From contig NAVB01000023.1 of NCBI GenBank assembly GCA_002179805.1, forward strand, positions 1-46,508: a DNA stretch of 46,508 nucleotides, given 5' to 3'. Numbering within the stretch: position 1 is the first letter of the stretch; each line of letters starts with the position of its first letter. Both the position numbers and the translations under genes were made by a program. This document shows, one piece after another, positions 9,749 to 19,091 of this stretch. The notes beneath the pieces were generated by a model. It saw nothing but the letters and a program-made list of their open reading frames with translations. It did not search any database and was not told the origin of the DNA. Source of the stretch: Acanthamoeba lenticulata. Lineage: Eukaryota > Discosea > Longamoebia > Acanthamoebidae.

Positions 9749-10431
9749 TTACACTTGCGAGTAGCCGCCCTGCTGATGCAGGATGGGCTTATGCTGGTGA
9801 TGGTGGTGGTGGTCACTACCGGTGACGATGTAGGTGTGGTGTCGGCGGCGACAGAGGCACACGATGCCACCGACGACCAGCGCCACGAGGCAGCAGCAGC
9901 CAACGATGGAAGCGATGACGATACCGATGATCGCGGCCACGCCAAGAGCAACGGCATCACCCACCTTCTGTATTGTTGTAGAAGCCACAGAGTCGATGAG
10001 CTTTGGAGCTTTACCTTCAACAAGCAACAACTGAGTATGATGGCGTACGCTGGGACAAATGTTGTGAGTCCAGAAGGTCTTGCCGCAGGTTGACGGCCTT
10101 GTGCACGAGGTGTCTTCGCAGTACATGCAGTAGCCGTTGTTGTCGTTGTCACCACACCAGCCGCACTGACCCTGTTTTTTGATCGGACAGCATGACATTA
10201 GTCATGAAGCCACAATAACAAACAGGTGGGGTATGCGCATACGGTGCACGATCCGCAGGTGGTGGCCGCGCAGAGGGCATTGGCCTCAACTCCGGAGGTC
10301 TCGGGGACGGCCACCACCTGAGTGGACTCAGTGGCAGCAGCCTCTTCGGCCGCGACGAACGCGCACACAAAGAGGAAAGCCAAAAGGCCGATGGCAAGGT
10401 GGCGGAAGAGGGAAGACTTGCTAAACGCCAT
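9749..10431 (-). CDS. Cys-rich type I membrane protein with His-rich tail
   Basis: Exons 10431..10243 and 10171..9749 give 203 residues. There is a signal peptide (about residues 1-28, MAFSKSSLFRHLAIGLLAFL...). A short ectodomain holds ten Cys between residues 54 and 102 (CAATTCGSCTGQCGWCG, then YCMYCEDTSC). This resembles a PSI/plexin-type knot (C..C..CGWC), but the match is only approximate. Residues about 137-170 form a membrane span ending in GCCCLVALVVGGIVCLC, where the Cys could be palmitoylated. The tail begins RRRHH and carries five consecutive His (DHHHHHQHK). It may be a receptor-like or adhesion surface protein. It converges on the gene ending at 9626 and is divergent from the Rit1-type gene, with 229 bases between start codons. 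Confidence 0.8.
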
Positions 10432-10660
10432 GGCCAGACTTGTTGTAATGTTACTCCACGAGAGCAATTACTGTTTTTGTGTCCATTGCCCCAAGGATGT
10501 CATTGGGCCCGACTTGTGTCGGCTTCCCCGAACTGGAGAACAACGGAAAGAAGTATTCGTGGATTCAAAGCTCCGAATGATTTGGCCAAAACCGAAAGCA
10601 TAAATAACCGAATGTGTTGAGGAAGAAGAGGAAATTGTTTTATAAAATGTTTATTTTAAG

Positions 10661-13151
10661 ATGGACGACTACTTTGATCGAGTAAATGAGGAGAAGGAAG
10701 ATGACACTGAGGAGGAAGCTGAGGAAACAGCTGCAAGAGCTGCCGCGGAGGCAGCGTGGGCCGAGGGCGGCCTGGGTGGGGCGCTGGGTGGGGGTGGCAG
10801 CGGGGCTGCCCGACAACTCTACGGCTTCGTGCGGCAGCTGCGACGCGAAGAGCGCAACGCGGCGCCACGCCTGTACTCCATCCGCCGCGACGCCCTCTTT
10901 GTGGCCCGCGTCAGCAGGTCCGCCGCTCCTTGTTCGCACACAAACGCAAGCTCGGGCCGCCGCTGACCCACTCTTGCCCACTGCGTCGTGCTGGGTCTAG
11001 TGCGCTGGCGCCGTGGCCCGTTGGCGCCAACTTGCGCTGTGGGCTGTGGTACTGCCACCCGCCGCCGGCCTTCACGTGCTACTTCAAGGTCTGTGTGCCC
11101 TGCCGTGCTCGTGTTCTTCTTCATGAATCATCTCAGACTTCCTGGCTAGTCGACAGATGGCCACACGGGCCAGTGGCAGTTTAACCTGAGCCGCCTCAAC
11201 GCGCACGTCGCTCTGCAGGCCGCCCAACACGGTGGATGTGCGTCCCCGCCTCCCCTGCGTGCGTGTGCGCGTGTTGGCGCAAATGGCTCACTCTTGTGGC
11301 TACGCGCGTGCAGGCATCATCGTCGACTCGACCCGCAAGGGGAAGACCTTCCCCGACAGGTACGACCACAAGTGTGGGCAGTTGACCTGAAGCCATGGCC
11401 ATTATTGTTATTATTTGTTATTCTTACCAATGATTTCTCACGCAGCATGAGCCGCACGATCCCCATCTGGGCGTGTGTGATCAACCGGACCTGCTATCGG
11501 CTTCATCAGCAGAAGAAACAAGGGGAGGATGAGGGAGGCCACAAGGACGAGGGCGAGGCCGAGCAGAGGCAGCGGTGGAACCAGTTCTGGGCGCCTCCCT
11601 GGGTGGGCGACAGCGAACGCGCGCAGATCGAGAAGAAGCTCGAAGGCTTTGTGCAGCGATTGCTCGCCAGGTGCGTCCCCGCACACGCGCGCGAAACTGG
11701 CCAGCGGCTCGCCGTACCTCACTGACGCGGCCCATCTTTGGTTTGTGCTGCTGCTGGCGCTGACCAGCGACCGGTTGACGCTCGAGCGCCTGCGCGAGAA
11801 CCTGCGCCGGCCGCTGCGGCCTGTCTGGATCGCGCCCGGCTACCCCAAGGCCTGGCGCTTCGCCGAAGCCGACGCCCGAGCGGCGCTGCCTGACTTGTCC
11901 GGTACGCCCTGCGGTCCCTTGAGTCCAGCCCTGGCTGACGTCACCATTGGGGGGGGCGCAGTCGGAGGGACAGTGACGCCGCTCGTGCTGGTCTCCACCG
12001 CACACGCGCCGTCAGCAGGTGGCGGTGCCGGCGGCGACGGCGATCACGGTGACGGGCAGCAGTACATCCAAGGGGCTGGTGACGACGAGGAGAGCTGGTC
12101 CCTGGGCCTCACGCCGGCCCTGTTTTGGGCGCATCACGACTACATCCTCGAGTTTGCGTCGCGGGACACCGTCGAGGCGCGGGTCCGTGAAGTGGTGGCC
12201 GCCAGCCGCGCGCCAGGGGCCAAAGTTGAAGAGGAGAAGGAGCAGTCTGAAGAAGGTCACCACCACAACGACGCCGACGACACCGCCGCGACCCGAGCGC
12301 CGGTGCAGCTCTATTGGATCGGGCAGACCGGCATCGCCGTGGCCGACGACCCGCAGGCGCTCGTCCGCCCAGAGGTGCGCAGCCAGTTTGGGCTCGTGAT
12401 CGACTGCGCGCCCGAGGCCAGCGGCTCGACGGCCGTCGGCGACGAGTCCGATCCACCGCCGCCGGCCTACCTGCACGTCGCCCTCCCGGTACGCCGCACA
12501 CACGCGCGCGCGTTCGAGGCAGAAGCTCACATACGGGCAACGCGCGCGCACACAGCACGGGAAGCGGGACAAGGGGACGGTGTCGGCGCTGCTGGGCGGC
12601 CAGGCCCTCCCGGCGGCCTACCGCTGCCTGCGCCAGGCGAGGAGGCCGCTCCTCGTGCACGACAGCCACTCGCTGGCGGTGGCCTCCTTCCTGTGCATGG
12701 CCATCCTCCTCCGCTACTTTGCGGGTTCGTCGTCAACATCTCCTCGTCTCTCGACATCATCAACATCACCATCAACAACCTAAACCATCCCTCGTGTACC
12801 ATCCCCTGATCAACCACCACCAGAGACTGATGACGTGTCCTCGTCGTCGTGTTGTTGTTGTTGTTGTTCATCAGGTGAGTCGTGGGAGGAGGAGCGGCCA
12901 GCCGAGGCACCGCTCACGAAGATTACGAAGCCGCTCGTGCAGAAGGCTCTTCTCTTTGTCGCGGCCCAGGTGCCGCAAGGCAAGGGCCCCTCTCGTGCGT
13001 TGATGAAGGTCTGTTGTACCCACCACAGCCCACATGTGGGTGGAGGAGGACGGAAGGGGACCCAAACACATGATGACATCCAATGTGACACACCACACGA
13101 CAGGAGCTGAACAAGTTCTTCATGTCCTCCGGCGTCAGCTACGCCACGTGA
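10661..13151 (+). CDS. RIT1: Initiator tRNA 2'-O-ribosyl phosphate transferase (Rit1 family)
   Basis: Adds a 2'-O-ribosyl phosphate to A64 of initiator tRNA-Met, which keeps it out of elongation in fungi and plants. Exons: 10661..10917, 11001..11088, 11150..11237, 11314..11359, 11446..11670, 11768..11901, 11962..12488, 12556..12724, 12875..13008 and 13104..13151, giving 571 residues. Family signatures are in order: RLYSIRRDALFV, LRCGLWYC, YFKSTDGHTGQW, LNAHVALQAA, GCIIVDSTRKGKTFPDSMS, TIPIWACVINR, YIQGAGDDEE-SWS-GLTP and a C-terminal DUSP-like half (PLLVHDSHSLAV). It is longer than yeast Rit1 because of charged inserts (after the RTCYRLHQQKK region, and an E/H/D-rich stretch near residue 330). 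The intron 11902-11961 is 60 bases and has no in-frame stop, so its retention would only add 20 residues. No organelle signal is seen. Confidence 0.93.
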
Positions 13152-14566
13152 GCGCGATGATGGGTATCATCACCTCCATCACGGGGAACCACGCGCGCGA
13201 GAGCACTGCCAGGTTGCAATCCAGCTCGATATGGATTTCGATGGAATTTCTTCGGTTTGAACCCAACTTGCTGCGGCCAAGCGGACGAGGGTAAGAAGGA
13301 CCAAAGTTGGTGCTGTCCGTCGGCAACAACACAACTTTGCCGCGGTGCGGCCTCGAGTTACACCGGTCCGTTGCGTCAGCGGAGCCGCCTGAAGCTTCTG
13401 AGCCGAGTAGCAGGTGGGGCCTCGGCTCGACTGCCGGGCGGTAGCGTGCGGATCCGCTCTGGGGCTGAGGGTCCAGTGGACTCTGGCTGAAGTGGTGATT
13501 GACATCGTCGGCGCGCCGCGGTGGCCTTTTTGTGTTTTATTATGACGTTGTCGCTGGTTGCAGTTATGGAGAAGAAGGTGACGAGACACGTCGGAGAGAG
13601 GACGCAGCTTAGCATCGGCTCCGGGGGGCTTCTCCGGAGGCGACACTTGGTGTCACGCCAAGCGTCGTATGCCCTCTCCTCGTTTGCCCATTTCCACAAA
13701 GAAGGTAAAGTCGCGCAATGACGCGGAGGCAAGCAGACCTCGACGGAAGCAACACACACGCAGCCGCCGCCAGTCACCGACGCAAAAGAGCGCCAGGGCC
13801 GTCCTGTCACGTTACAGCCAAACGCCGACAGTTGCGGAATGCGTGGAATCTCAGCTTGTCGTTTTAGCATTGGTCGCGAGGTCGCCGGAGATTACGTGCA
13901 TGCGCGTGTCTGCCGACGCGAGATAGCCCCATGCGCCTCGGTGTCTGTGGGATGACTTCACCTCTACTCGTGAACCTGGTATCGTCGCAGCTCAGCTCAG
14001 CGAGGAGCACCGACGCGTGAGCTGCACATGCTTGTGTCACGCTCGCCTGAGCTGCCCAGCGGTGTTCCGTGAGGTCCTCCTCAATCACTCCACGTATTTG
14101 CTTGCCAGAGCGACTATCCAGTTCGTGAGGATAAGGCTCGTGGCGTCCTTCTTAGCAAAACACACAACACAACACCTCACGCGCCGCGGCTTGAGCTGCC
14201 ATTCTCTTGTACGCACAACGACAAACCCTTCGCTCCCTGGTCACGTGAGCCTCGAGCACTCACACCCCCCCACACAACTACAACCCCAAAACCACCACCA
14301 CCATAGACCCAACACTACCATCGACAGCACCACCAGGCCTAACCCAAACGCTTCGTCAGCTTGAAAGCGTGTTGGTTACCTCACTCGAACAACCAACCAC
14401 TCGCCGCCGAGCTCGCACCAGGCCATACAGGCGGCGTACGCAACGCCACTAAATTCCGCTGCCACCAGCACCACCAGCAACGAAGCGCTGGGAGTTGTAG
14501 CCGGACCTGGAACCCACAACCCAGCCAGCCACGTCGTCACTGCCAACCACAAGTCAACTCGTTCCT
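13152..14566. other. Gene-poor spacer of 1.4 kb
   Basis: Reading frames occur on both strands here, but none shows the splice pattern or composition of real exons. A 67-codon frame from 13521 (MTLSLVAVMEKKVTRHV...) is the best of them and could not be supported. A perfect short inverted repeat, GACAC-TTG-GTGTC, lies near 13641. From 14240 to 14350 the + strand is C/A-rich. The region probably holds the long upstream sequence of the gene at 14567. Confidence 0.45.
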
Positions 14567-15448
14567 ATGGATTCTTCCTCCTCGGGACCCAGCGGAGAAG
14601 CACGCGGTCAGGAGAGCCGCTTGGACACTGCCGAGTCGCACCACCAGAGCCGACCATTCACGCCACCACCAGCACCACCACCAGCACCAACACCCACACC
14701 ACCATCACGAGACGGCACTGCGCAGGAGGAGGAGGAGGAGGATCCTGAGGCGGAGCGCGCCATGGCAGAGACAGTGACAGCAGTCGTGCGAGAGAAGAGA
14801 AAGCGAGAAGAGGAGGCCTCGCCGGTCGTCGTGTCACTGCCGCCGGCGGACGACGGAGAAGAGCCCGATGGGGAGAAGCGGACCGGGAAAACGATGGACG
14901 GCGAGAGACGAGACGGAGAAGAAGACGAGACCAGAGAGCCGCGACAGAAGCGACGGCGACGAAGAAGAGCCAAAGAGAAGGAAGAGTGCCGAGAGGGAGA
15001 CGACGAAGAGGTGAGCAGCGAGGGAGGCACGGGAGAACGCCGCAGCAGCGAGGAGTTCGAGGGGTTCGAGGACGACGACTCGTACGACGGTGATGACAAC
15101 AGTGGTCCACAGACGGCCCACAAGCGCGACAAAGGGAAGGAGCGTGAGCGGGATGATGATGAGGAGGACGAGGACGACATGGTCGACCGCGAGAGCAAGG
15201 TGCGAGAAGAGGAGCTCGACGGTGGCCACCTGCGCGGAGGGCAGGAGCAAGAAGGCGAACCGGAGTCGAGTGGTGAAGAAGACCAGCGTGAGGAAGATGA
15301 AGTTGATGACGAAGATGACGTAGAGCCCCAGGAGGGCCGCGATCGACGGTCGCCTCCGTCTCCTCAGCCACGCCACACGCCTCGCAACCCGGCTGTGGCT
15401 TCCCTCTTCCGCAAGACCTTTTCCGGTGACCAGGAACTCGACGAGTAG
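14567..15448 (+). CDS. Highly charged disordered protein, probably nuclear
   Basis: A single-exon frame of 293 residues, dominated by Glu, Asp, Arg and Lys. The N-terminus is Ser-rich, then comes a Pro/Thr block (PPPAPPPAPTPTPP). After that, acidic runs (QEEEEEDPEAE) alternate with a strong bipartite-like nuclear signal (REPRQKRRRRRRAKEKEE). The middle and C-terminal thirds are acidic (DDDEEDEDDMVD, EEDEVDDEDDVEPQEG). The only order-like piece is the last 25 residues (NPAVASLFRKTFSGDQELDE). Such composition occurs in chromatin, nucleolar and splicing proteins, but no family is recognised. The purine-rich coding strand makes long antisense frames, which are ignored here. Confidence 0.6.
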   Translation: MDSSSSGPSGEARGQESRLDTAESHHQSRPFTPPPAPPPAPTPTPPSRDGTAQEEEEEDPEAERAMAETVTAVVREKRKREEEASPVVVSLPPADDGEEPDGEKRTGKTMDGERRDGEEDETREPRQKRRRRRRAKEKEECREGDDEEVSSEGGTGERRSSEEFEGFEDDDSYDGDDNSGPQTAHKRDKGKERERDDDEEDEDDMVDRESKVREEELDGGHLRGGQEQEGEPESSGEEDQREEDEVDDEDDVEPQEGRDRRSPPSPQPRHTPRNPAVASLFRKTFSGDQELDE

Positions 15449-15571
15449 CCTGGTCTCCGGTGGGACCCATTTTTCTTCGATAAATTGCTCCTAAATGGCC
15501 TTTTTGTATTATTTTGTTCTTTTCCTTTTTTTTCTATTTATTTGTCCTCTTTTTATTTTATTATTAATCTT

Positions 15572-15868
15572 TCACAGGGCAGCTGCGGTTGAAAGGCGTG
15601 CGGCGTCATAGTCGAGCCTCTGCACAAACTCTCTCCTCTGCTTCTGCACTTCGTCTTCCTCTTCTTGCTTCTTCGGGCCGGCTTTACTCCCTTCTCGTGC
15701 CTTGAGCTCGGCCTGCTGGCTCGCCCTCAGGTTGCGCGGATCGAGGTTGTTGTACTGGATAGCTTCCACGCGCTGTTGGCCCTGCTGGCCCCTCGCCTGT
15801 GTCTCCTTGGCCTTCTGGTTCGCCCGCACATTTCGGGGGTCGATGTTCTCCTGAGCTGAAGCTTGCAT
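15572..15868 (-). CDS. Small unknown protein with duplicated NxDPRNxRAxQ motif
   Basis: An intronless 98-residue frame closed upstream by an in-frame TGA, so the ATG at 15868 is the likely start. It contains two related segments, ENIDPRNVRANQKAKE and NNLDPRNLRASQQAEL, about 27 residues apart. A charged helix follows (KKQEEEDEVQKQRREFVQRL) and a small-residue tail (DYDAARLSTAAAL). The repeated motif suggests two copies of a short binding element. No function can be assigned. It converges with the acidic protein gene (123 bases between stops) and is divergent from the E2 gene. Confidence 0.6.
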   Translation of the reverse strand: MQASAQENIDPRNVRANQKAKETQARGQQGQQRVEAIQYNNLDPRNLRASQQAELKAREGSKAGPKKQEEEDEVQKQRREFVQRLDYDAARLSTAAAL

Positions 15869-16334
15869 AAGCTCGCGTGGTGTGGTTCTTGTTCTTAGAA
15901 AGGTGGGTGGTGTTGTTGTTGCAGTGTTTCTTCTTCTTCAAAGGCCTGTACTCTCGCTACCTGCACCATCAGCGCGCATCGAGCGCTTCCGGCCACGCGT
16001 CTTGCTCCTGTGGTCTCGGGACGCTTTCGTCGGAATTCTTTTGCTAAGGCATCCACCCACAGCCAGTGAGGTGCGTCCTTCCGCCTTGATGGTAGGTGTT
16101 GTTCCGCGACAATCATGGGGGAGCCTATCAACCAGCAGAATACGCGTGACACTCCGCAAAGTCCGGTTTGGCAGAAACTGAAGCTTGTTTCTTTCCTATT
16201 TTCTTGTCTGCAGACACGGGGGAGGGATTGCCAGACAGCGCTCACGCCACAACGCGTAGCAAGCTTCAATCTATCCCGCACACCAGACGATCAAGACCCT
16301 CACCTCCGCCAAAGAACTTCACCTTTTGCCAAAG
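15869..16334. other. Shared upstream region of two divergent genes
   Basis: This stretch separates the start codons of the small unknown gene (-) and the CDC34-type gene (+). No coding exon or RNA gene can be supported. It presumably carries both promoters, but no clear TATA or known element stands out. Confidence 0.45.
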
Positions 16335-17293
16335 ATGACTGACGCCGCCGCTAAGCTCTTGCAGCAGCAGTTTAAGAGTACGTAGCCACACAAAGAGATC
16401 CTCCACGTCGCTCTCTCTTTTGCTGATGGATCCTCCATTTTTTTTATGCTGCTCACGCGCTACCAACAGAACTGATGACTGATCCCGTGGAGGGCTTTGC
16501 GCCTGAGATCCCTGACGACTCCAACCTCTTCAACTGGCGCATCTATTTGGAGGGTCCCAAGGACACAATGTACGAAGGGGGCGTGTTCCAGCTTAGCATG
16601 GCCTTCCCTCGCGACTATCCTATGTCGCCCCCCGAGCTGCGCTTCATCTCGGACTTCTGGCACCCAAATGGTTCGTTCTCGCACACAGTGGCCCCCAAAT
16701 GCTTGGCGTTCAAAATGCTGATTGCGTTTTGTGCAGTGTTCCCTGACGGCAAAGTCTGCATCTCCATTCTTCACCCGCCGGGTGAAGACGAAATGAGCGG
16801 CGAGCGGCCTGAGGAGCGTTGGTTGCCCACCCAGTCTGTGGCTACAATCATGCTTAGTGTAGTATCTATGCTCAACGACCCCAACTTCTCAAGCCCGGCA
16901 AACGTCGACGCTTCGGTATGGCGTGTTTTCCCCTTGGCTGTGAACCTCCCCACCCCTTCGTGCGCGGCTCACTAACCCGCCGCTGCTGCCGTACAGGTCC
17001 AATGGCGAAAGGACATGGCGGGCTACAAGAAGAAGGTGAAGGAGATCATCGCTAAGGCCAACGCCGAGTTTGATGGCCACATCAAAATCCCGCACCCGGA
17101 CACAGACGAAGAGGAGAGGGCAAAGGCGATCGAGAGGATCAAGGAGCTTAACAAGCCCATGGATCTCTACGATGAATTTGACGAATACGCTGATGACGCC
17201 GAAGACTTTGAGGAAGATGACTTTGAGGATGGAGACGGCGACTTCGAGGATGGAGATGAGGATGAAGAAGAGGACGACGAGGAAGATTCGTAA
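16335..17293 (+). CDS. CDC34: Ubiquitin-conjugating enzyme E2, CDC34/UBE2R type
   Basis: Carries activated ubiquitin and builds mainly K48 chains with cullin-RING (SCF) ligases. Exons: 16335..16377, 16470..16670, 16737..16915 and 16997..17293, giving 239 residues. The UBC core shows PVEGF, YEGGVFQLSMAFPRDYPMSPP and the HPN motif (79-81). Catalytic Cys89 is in GKVCISILHPP. The extended acidic loop PGEDEMSGERPEERW is diagnostic of the CDC34/UBE2G group. SPANVDASVQWRK also follows CDC34. The tail after about residue 200 is strongly acidic (DEFDEYADDAEDFEEDD, then DEDEEEDDEED), matching the CDC34 tail that docks on the cullin basic canyon. Length and architecture are normal for the family, and UBE2G is the only close alternative. 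Confidence 0.95.
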
Positions 17294-17437
17294 GCGTGCT
17301 GTCCCTTCAGCCCCACGCAGGCTGGTACGCCCATGTATGCAATGGACATACTGTAAATACAAGTGAAAAAAAATATCTTGATCTGCCACCAATGGAGCGA
17401 AGGAACAAGGGGGCGTTGGTTTATGGCAACGGTTCCC

Positions 17438-17749
17438 TCAGAAGGGATACTGGGCCTTCTTGATCTTGCCGGGCTCATCGTCAGGATCGAGCTCATCGAG
17501 AGGGTTTGGATCACCCTTCCTGGCGCGCCATTGCTGTCGCACGAGATCAGCAACGGAGACGTCCTCGTACTGGTCTTTCTCGGGATTATTGACGTCCCAG
17601 CCTTGCAGGGGCTTGAAGTCAGGTGCGTCTCCCACGCGAGGCTTGCGTGCAGCCTGCAACGCCGCCGAGCACGTCAAGCTGCGGCTCCACTGAAGCGTCG
17701 TAGTCCTCGTCGCAGAGGACGCAGTCGTTGCGAGCGTTCGCCTCATCAT
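17438..17749 (-). CDS. Small mitochondrial protein with octapeptide-type presequence
   Basis: An intronless 103-residue frame. The start is the first of two adjacent ATGs (MMRRTLATTASSATRTTT), chosen because the frame upstream is hydrophobic and T-rich like a leader. Residues 1-32 are basic and hydroxylated with no acids. They contain R23-S-L25-T-C-S28-A-A-L-Q32, a perfect R-10 motif (Arg at -10, Leu at -8, Ser at -5). That predicts cleavage first by the matrix processing peptidase after S24 and then by the intermediate peptidase after Q32. The mature 71 residues are acidic and polar (GWDVNNPEKDQYEDVSVADLVRQ, spaced over about 50-71, then LDELDPDDEPGKIKKAQYPF). The family is not recognised. 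It could be a respiratory-chain or mitoribosome accessory subunit. The start codon is 107 bases from that of the dienoyl-CoA isomerase. Confidence 0.75.
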   Translation of the reverse strand: MMRRTLATTASSATRTTTLQWSRSLTCSAALQAARKPRVGDAPDFKPLQGWDVNNPEKDQYEDVSVADLVRQQWRARKGDPNPLDELDPDDEPGKIKKAQYPF

Positions 17750-17856
17750 CTTGTTGTTGAAGAATCTGGGCGCAGGAAGAAAAGCAAAAAAACAGCGCCA
17801 GCAAAAGCAAAAAAGAAAAGAATAATATTCATAAAATACAACCAAAACAGAGCAAC
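17750..17856. promoter_or_regulatory. 107-base divergent promoter region
   Basis: Two start codons point away from each other across only 107 bases, so both promoters and both 5' leaders must fit here. The stretch is A-rich on the + strand (AAAAGCAAAAAAGAAAAG near 17800). No TATA box can be picked with confidence. Confidence 0.55.
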
Positions 17857-19091
17857 ATGAGCCAACAAGACGGGTCAGGCAACGACTACTCCAAGTACAC
17901 CTGCCTGCGGGTGGACAAAACATCAGTCGGCGTGGCCGAGGTGGTGCTTAACCGGCCCAAGCAGCTCAACACCATGACCGCTGAATTGTTCGACGAGATT
18001 GGCCGCGTGTTCCGTGCTCTTGACCGCGACCCCGAGGTCAACGCCATCGTGCTCTGGGCCGAGGGGCGCATGTTCACGGCTGGCCTCGACCTCAAGGCCG
18101 CCGCTGCCTCCTTCAACCCTGGTATCTCACCTGTTCCCACTGCTGTGCAAAACACAGCCGAGCTTCGTCCTCACGCATGAGGTCGGCAGACTCGAGCTTG
18201 AGCCGGTCCGAGAACGGCCTGTTCTTCAGGAAGCTGGTGCGCCAGTGGCAGTCGGACCTGTCGCAGCTGCAGGAGTGCACCAAGCCCGTTATCGGAGCCA
18301 TCCACGGCCGCTGCATCGGAGGCGGCGTCGACCTCATCACGGGTAGCGCGTCTCGTCCCCCACGCATCAAGGAAGGGGAAACCATCTCGCGATGCTCACC
18401 GAGTGGCCTGCCCATGGGCGGGTGTGATGCTTTACCGTGCAGCGTGCGACATTCGCCTGTGCACGGAGGACGCCACCTTCTGCGTCGCCGAGACCAAGAT
18501 GGCGATGGTGGCCGACATCGGCACGCTGCAGCGCATCACCAAGATCGTGGGCAAGGGCTTCGCCCGTGAAATGGTGCGAGTTGCGCGTCCATCGCCTCAA
18601 ACGTGTCCCGGCCTCACCGCTTTTTTTCGACCTGGCCAGGTCTTCACCTCGGATGACATCGGCGCTCAGCGGGCGCTCATGTTTGGCCTTGTCAACGAGG
18701 TCCGTGCCTTGCATACAACACACCGCCTTTAGCTGCTCACGCTCTGGATTCAACACACTTCACAGGTGTGCAAGGACAAGGACGCGCTCCTGGCCAAGGC
18801 CAGGGCCATGGCGCAGAAGATCGCCTCCCACTCTGCACTCGTGGTGCAGGGCGCCAAGGTCGTGCTCAACTACTCGGACGAGCACAGCGTGGCTGACGGT
18901 CTCGAATATGTCGGCCTGTGGAATGGCAACTTCATGCAGAGGTTCGTCCTCTTCTTTCTGGTTGGTCAATTAGATTTTAGTGTCTGACCCATTGGCTCCC
19001 TCGCGGGCTTCTGCGATGCAGCGAGGACTTGACGGAGGCGATGATGGCCTTCATGCAGAAGCGGCCCGCCAAGTTCAAGAACAGGTTGTAA
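17857..19091 (+). CDS. ECH1: Delta(3,5)-delta(2,4)-dienoyl-CoA isomerase (ECH1-like)
   Basis: Crotonase-fold enzyme that shifts double bonds during beta-oxidation of unsaturated fatty acids. Exons: 17857..18121, 18190..18342, 18443..18573, 18640..18699, 18766..18941 and 19022..19091, giving 284 residues. Family features: VVLNRPKQLNTM, the oxyanion region GRMFTAGLDL, then IHGRCIGGGVDLITACD and VAETKMAMVADIGTLQR. Residues D136, E156 and D164 have the same spacing (20 and 8) as the catalytic Asp176, Glu196 and Asp204 of the rat enzyme, which supports isomerase rather than hydratase activity. There is no N-terminal presequence. The C-terminus is -KNRL, a weak match to a peroxisomal PTS1 (canonical S/A/C at -3), so peroxisomal import is possible but not certain. 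Divergent partner: the small mitochondrial protein. Confidence 0.92.

Noticed and set aside
13376..13870. A 164-codon minus-strand frame in the 1.4-kb spacer
   Set aside because: No family features and no matching exons. It overlaps competing frames on the other strand, so it could not be distinguished from chance.
14834..15376. Hydrophobic 180-codon minus-strand frame resembling a membrane protein
   Set aside because: It is antisense to acidic GAG/GAC codons, which read as Leu/Val on the other strand. There is no conserved motif.
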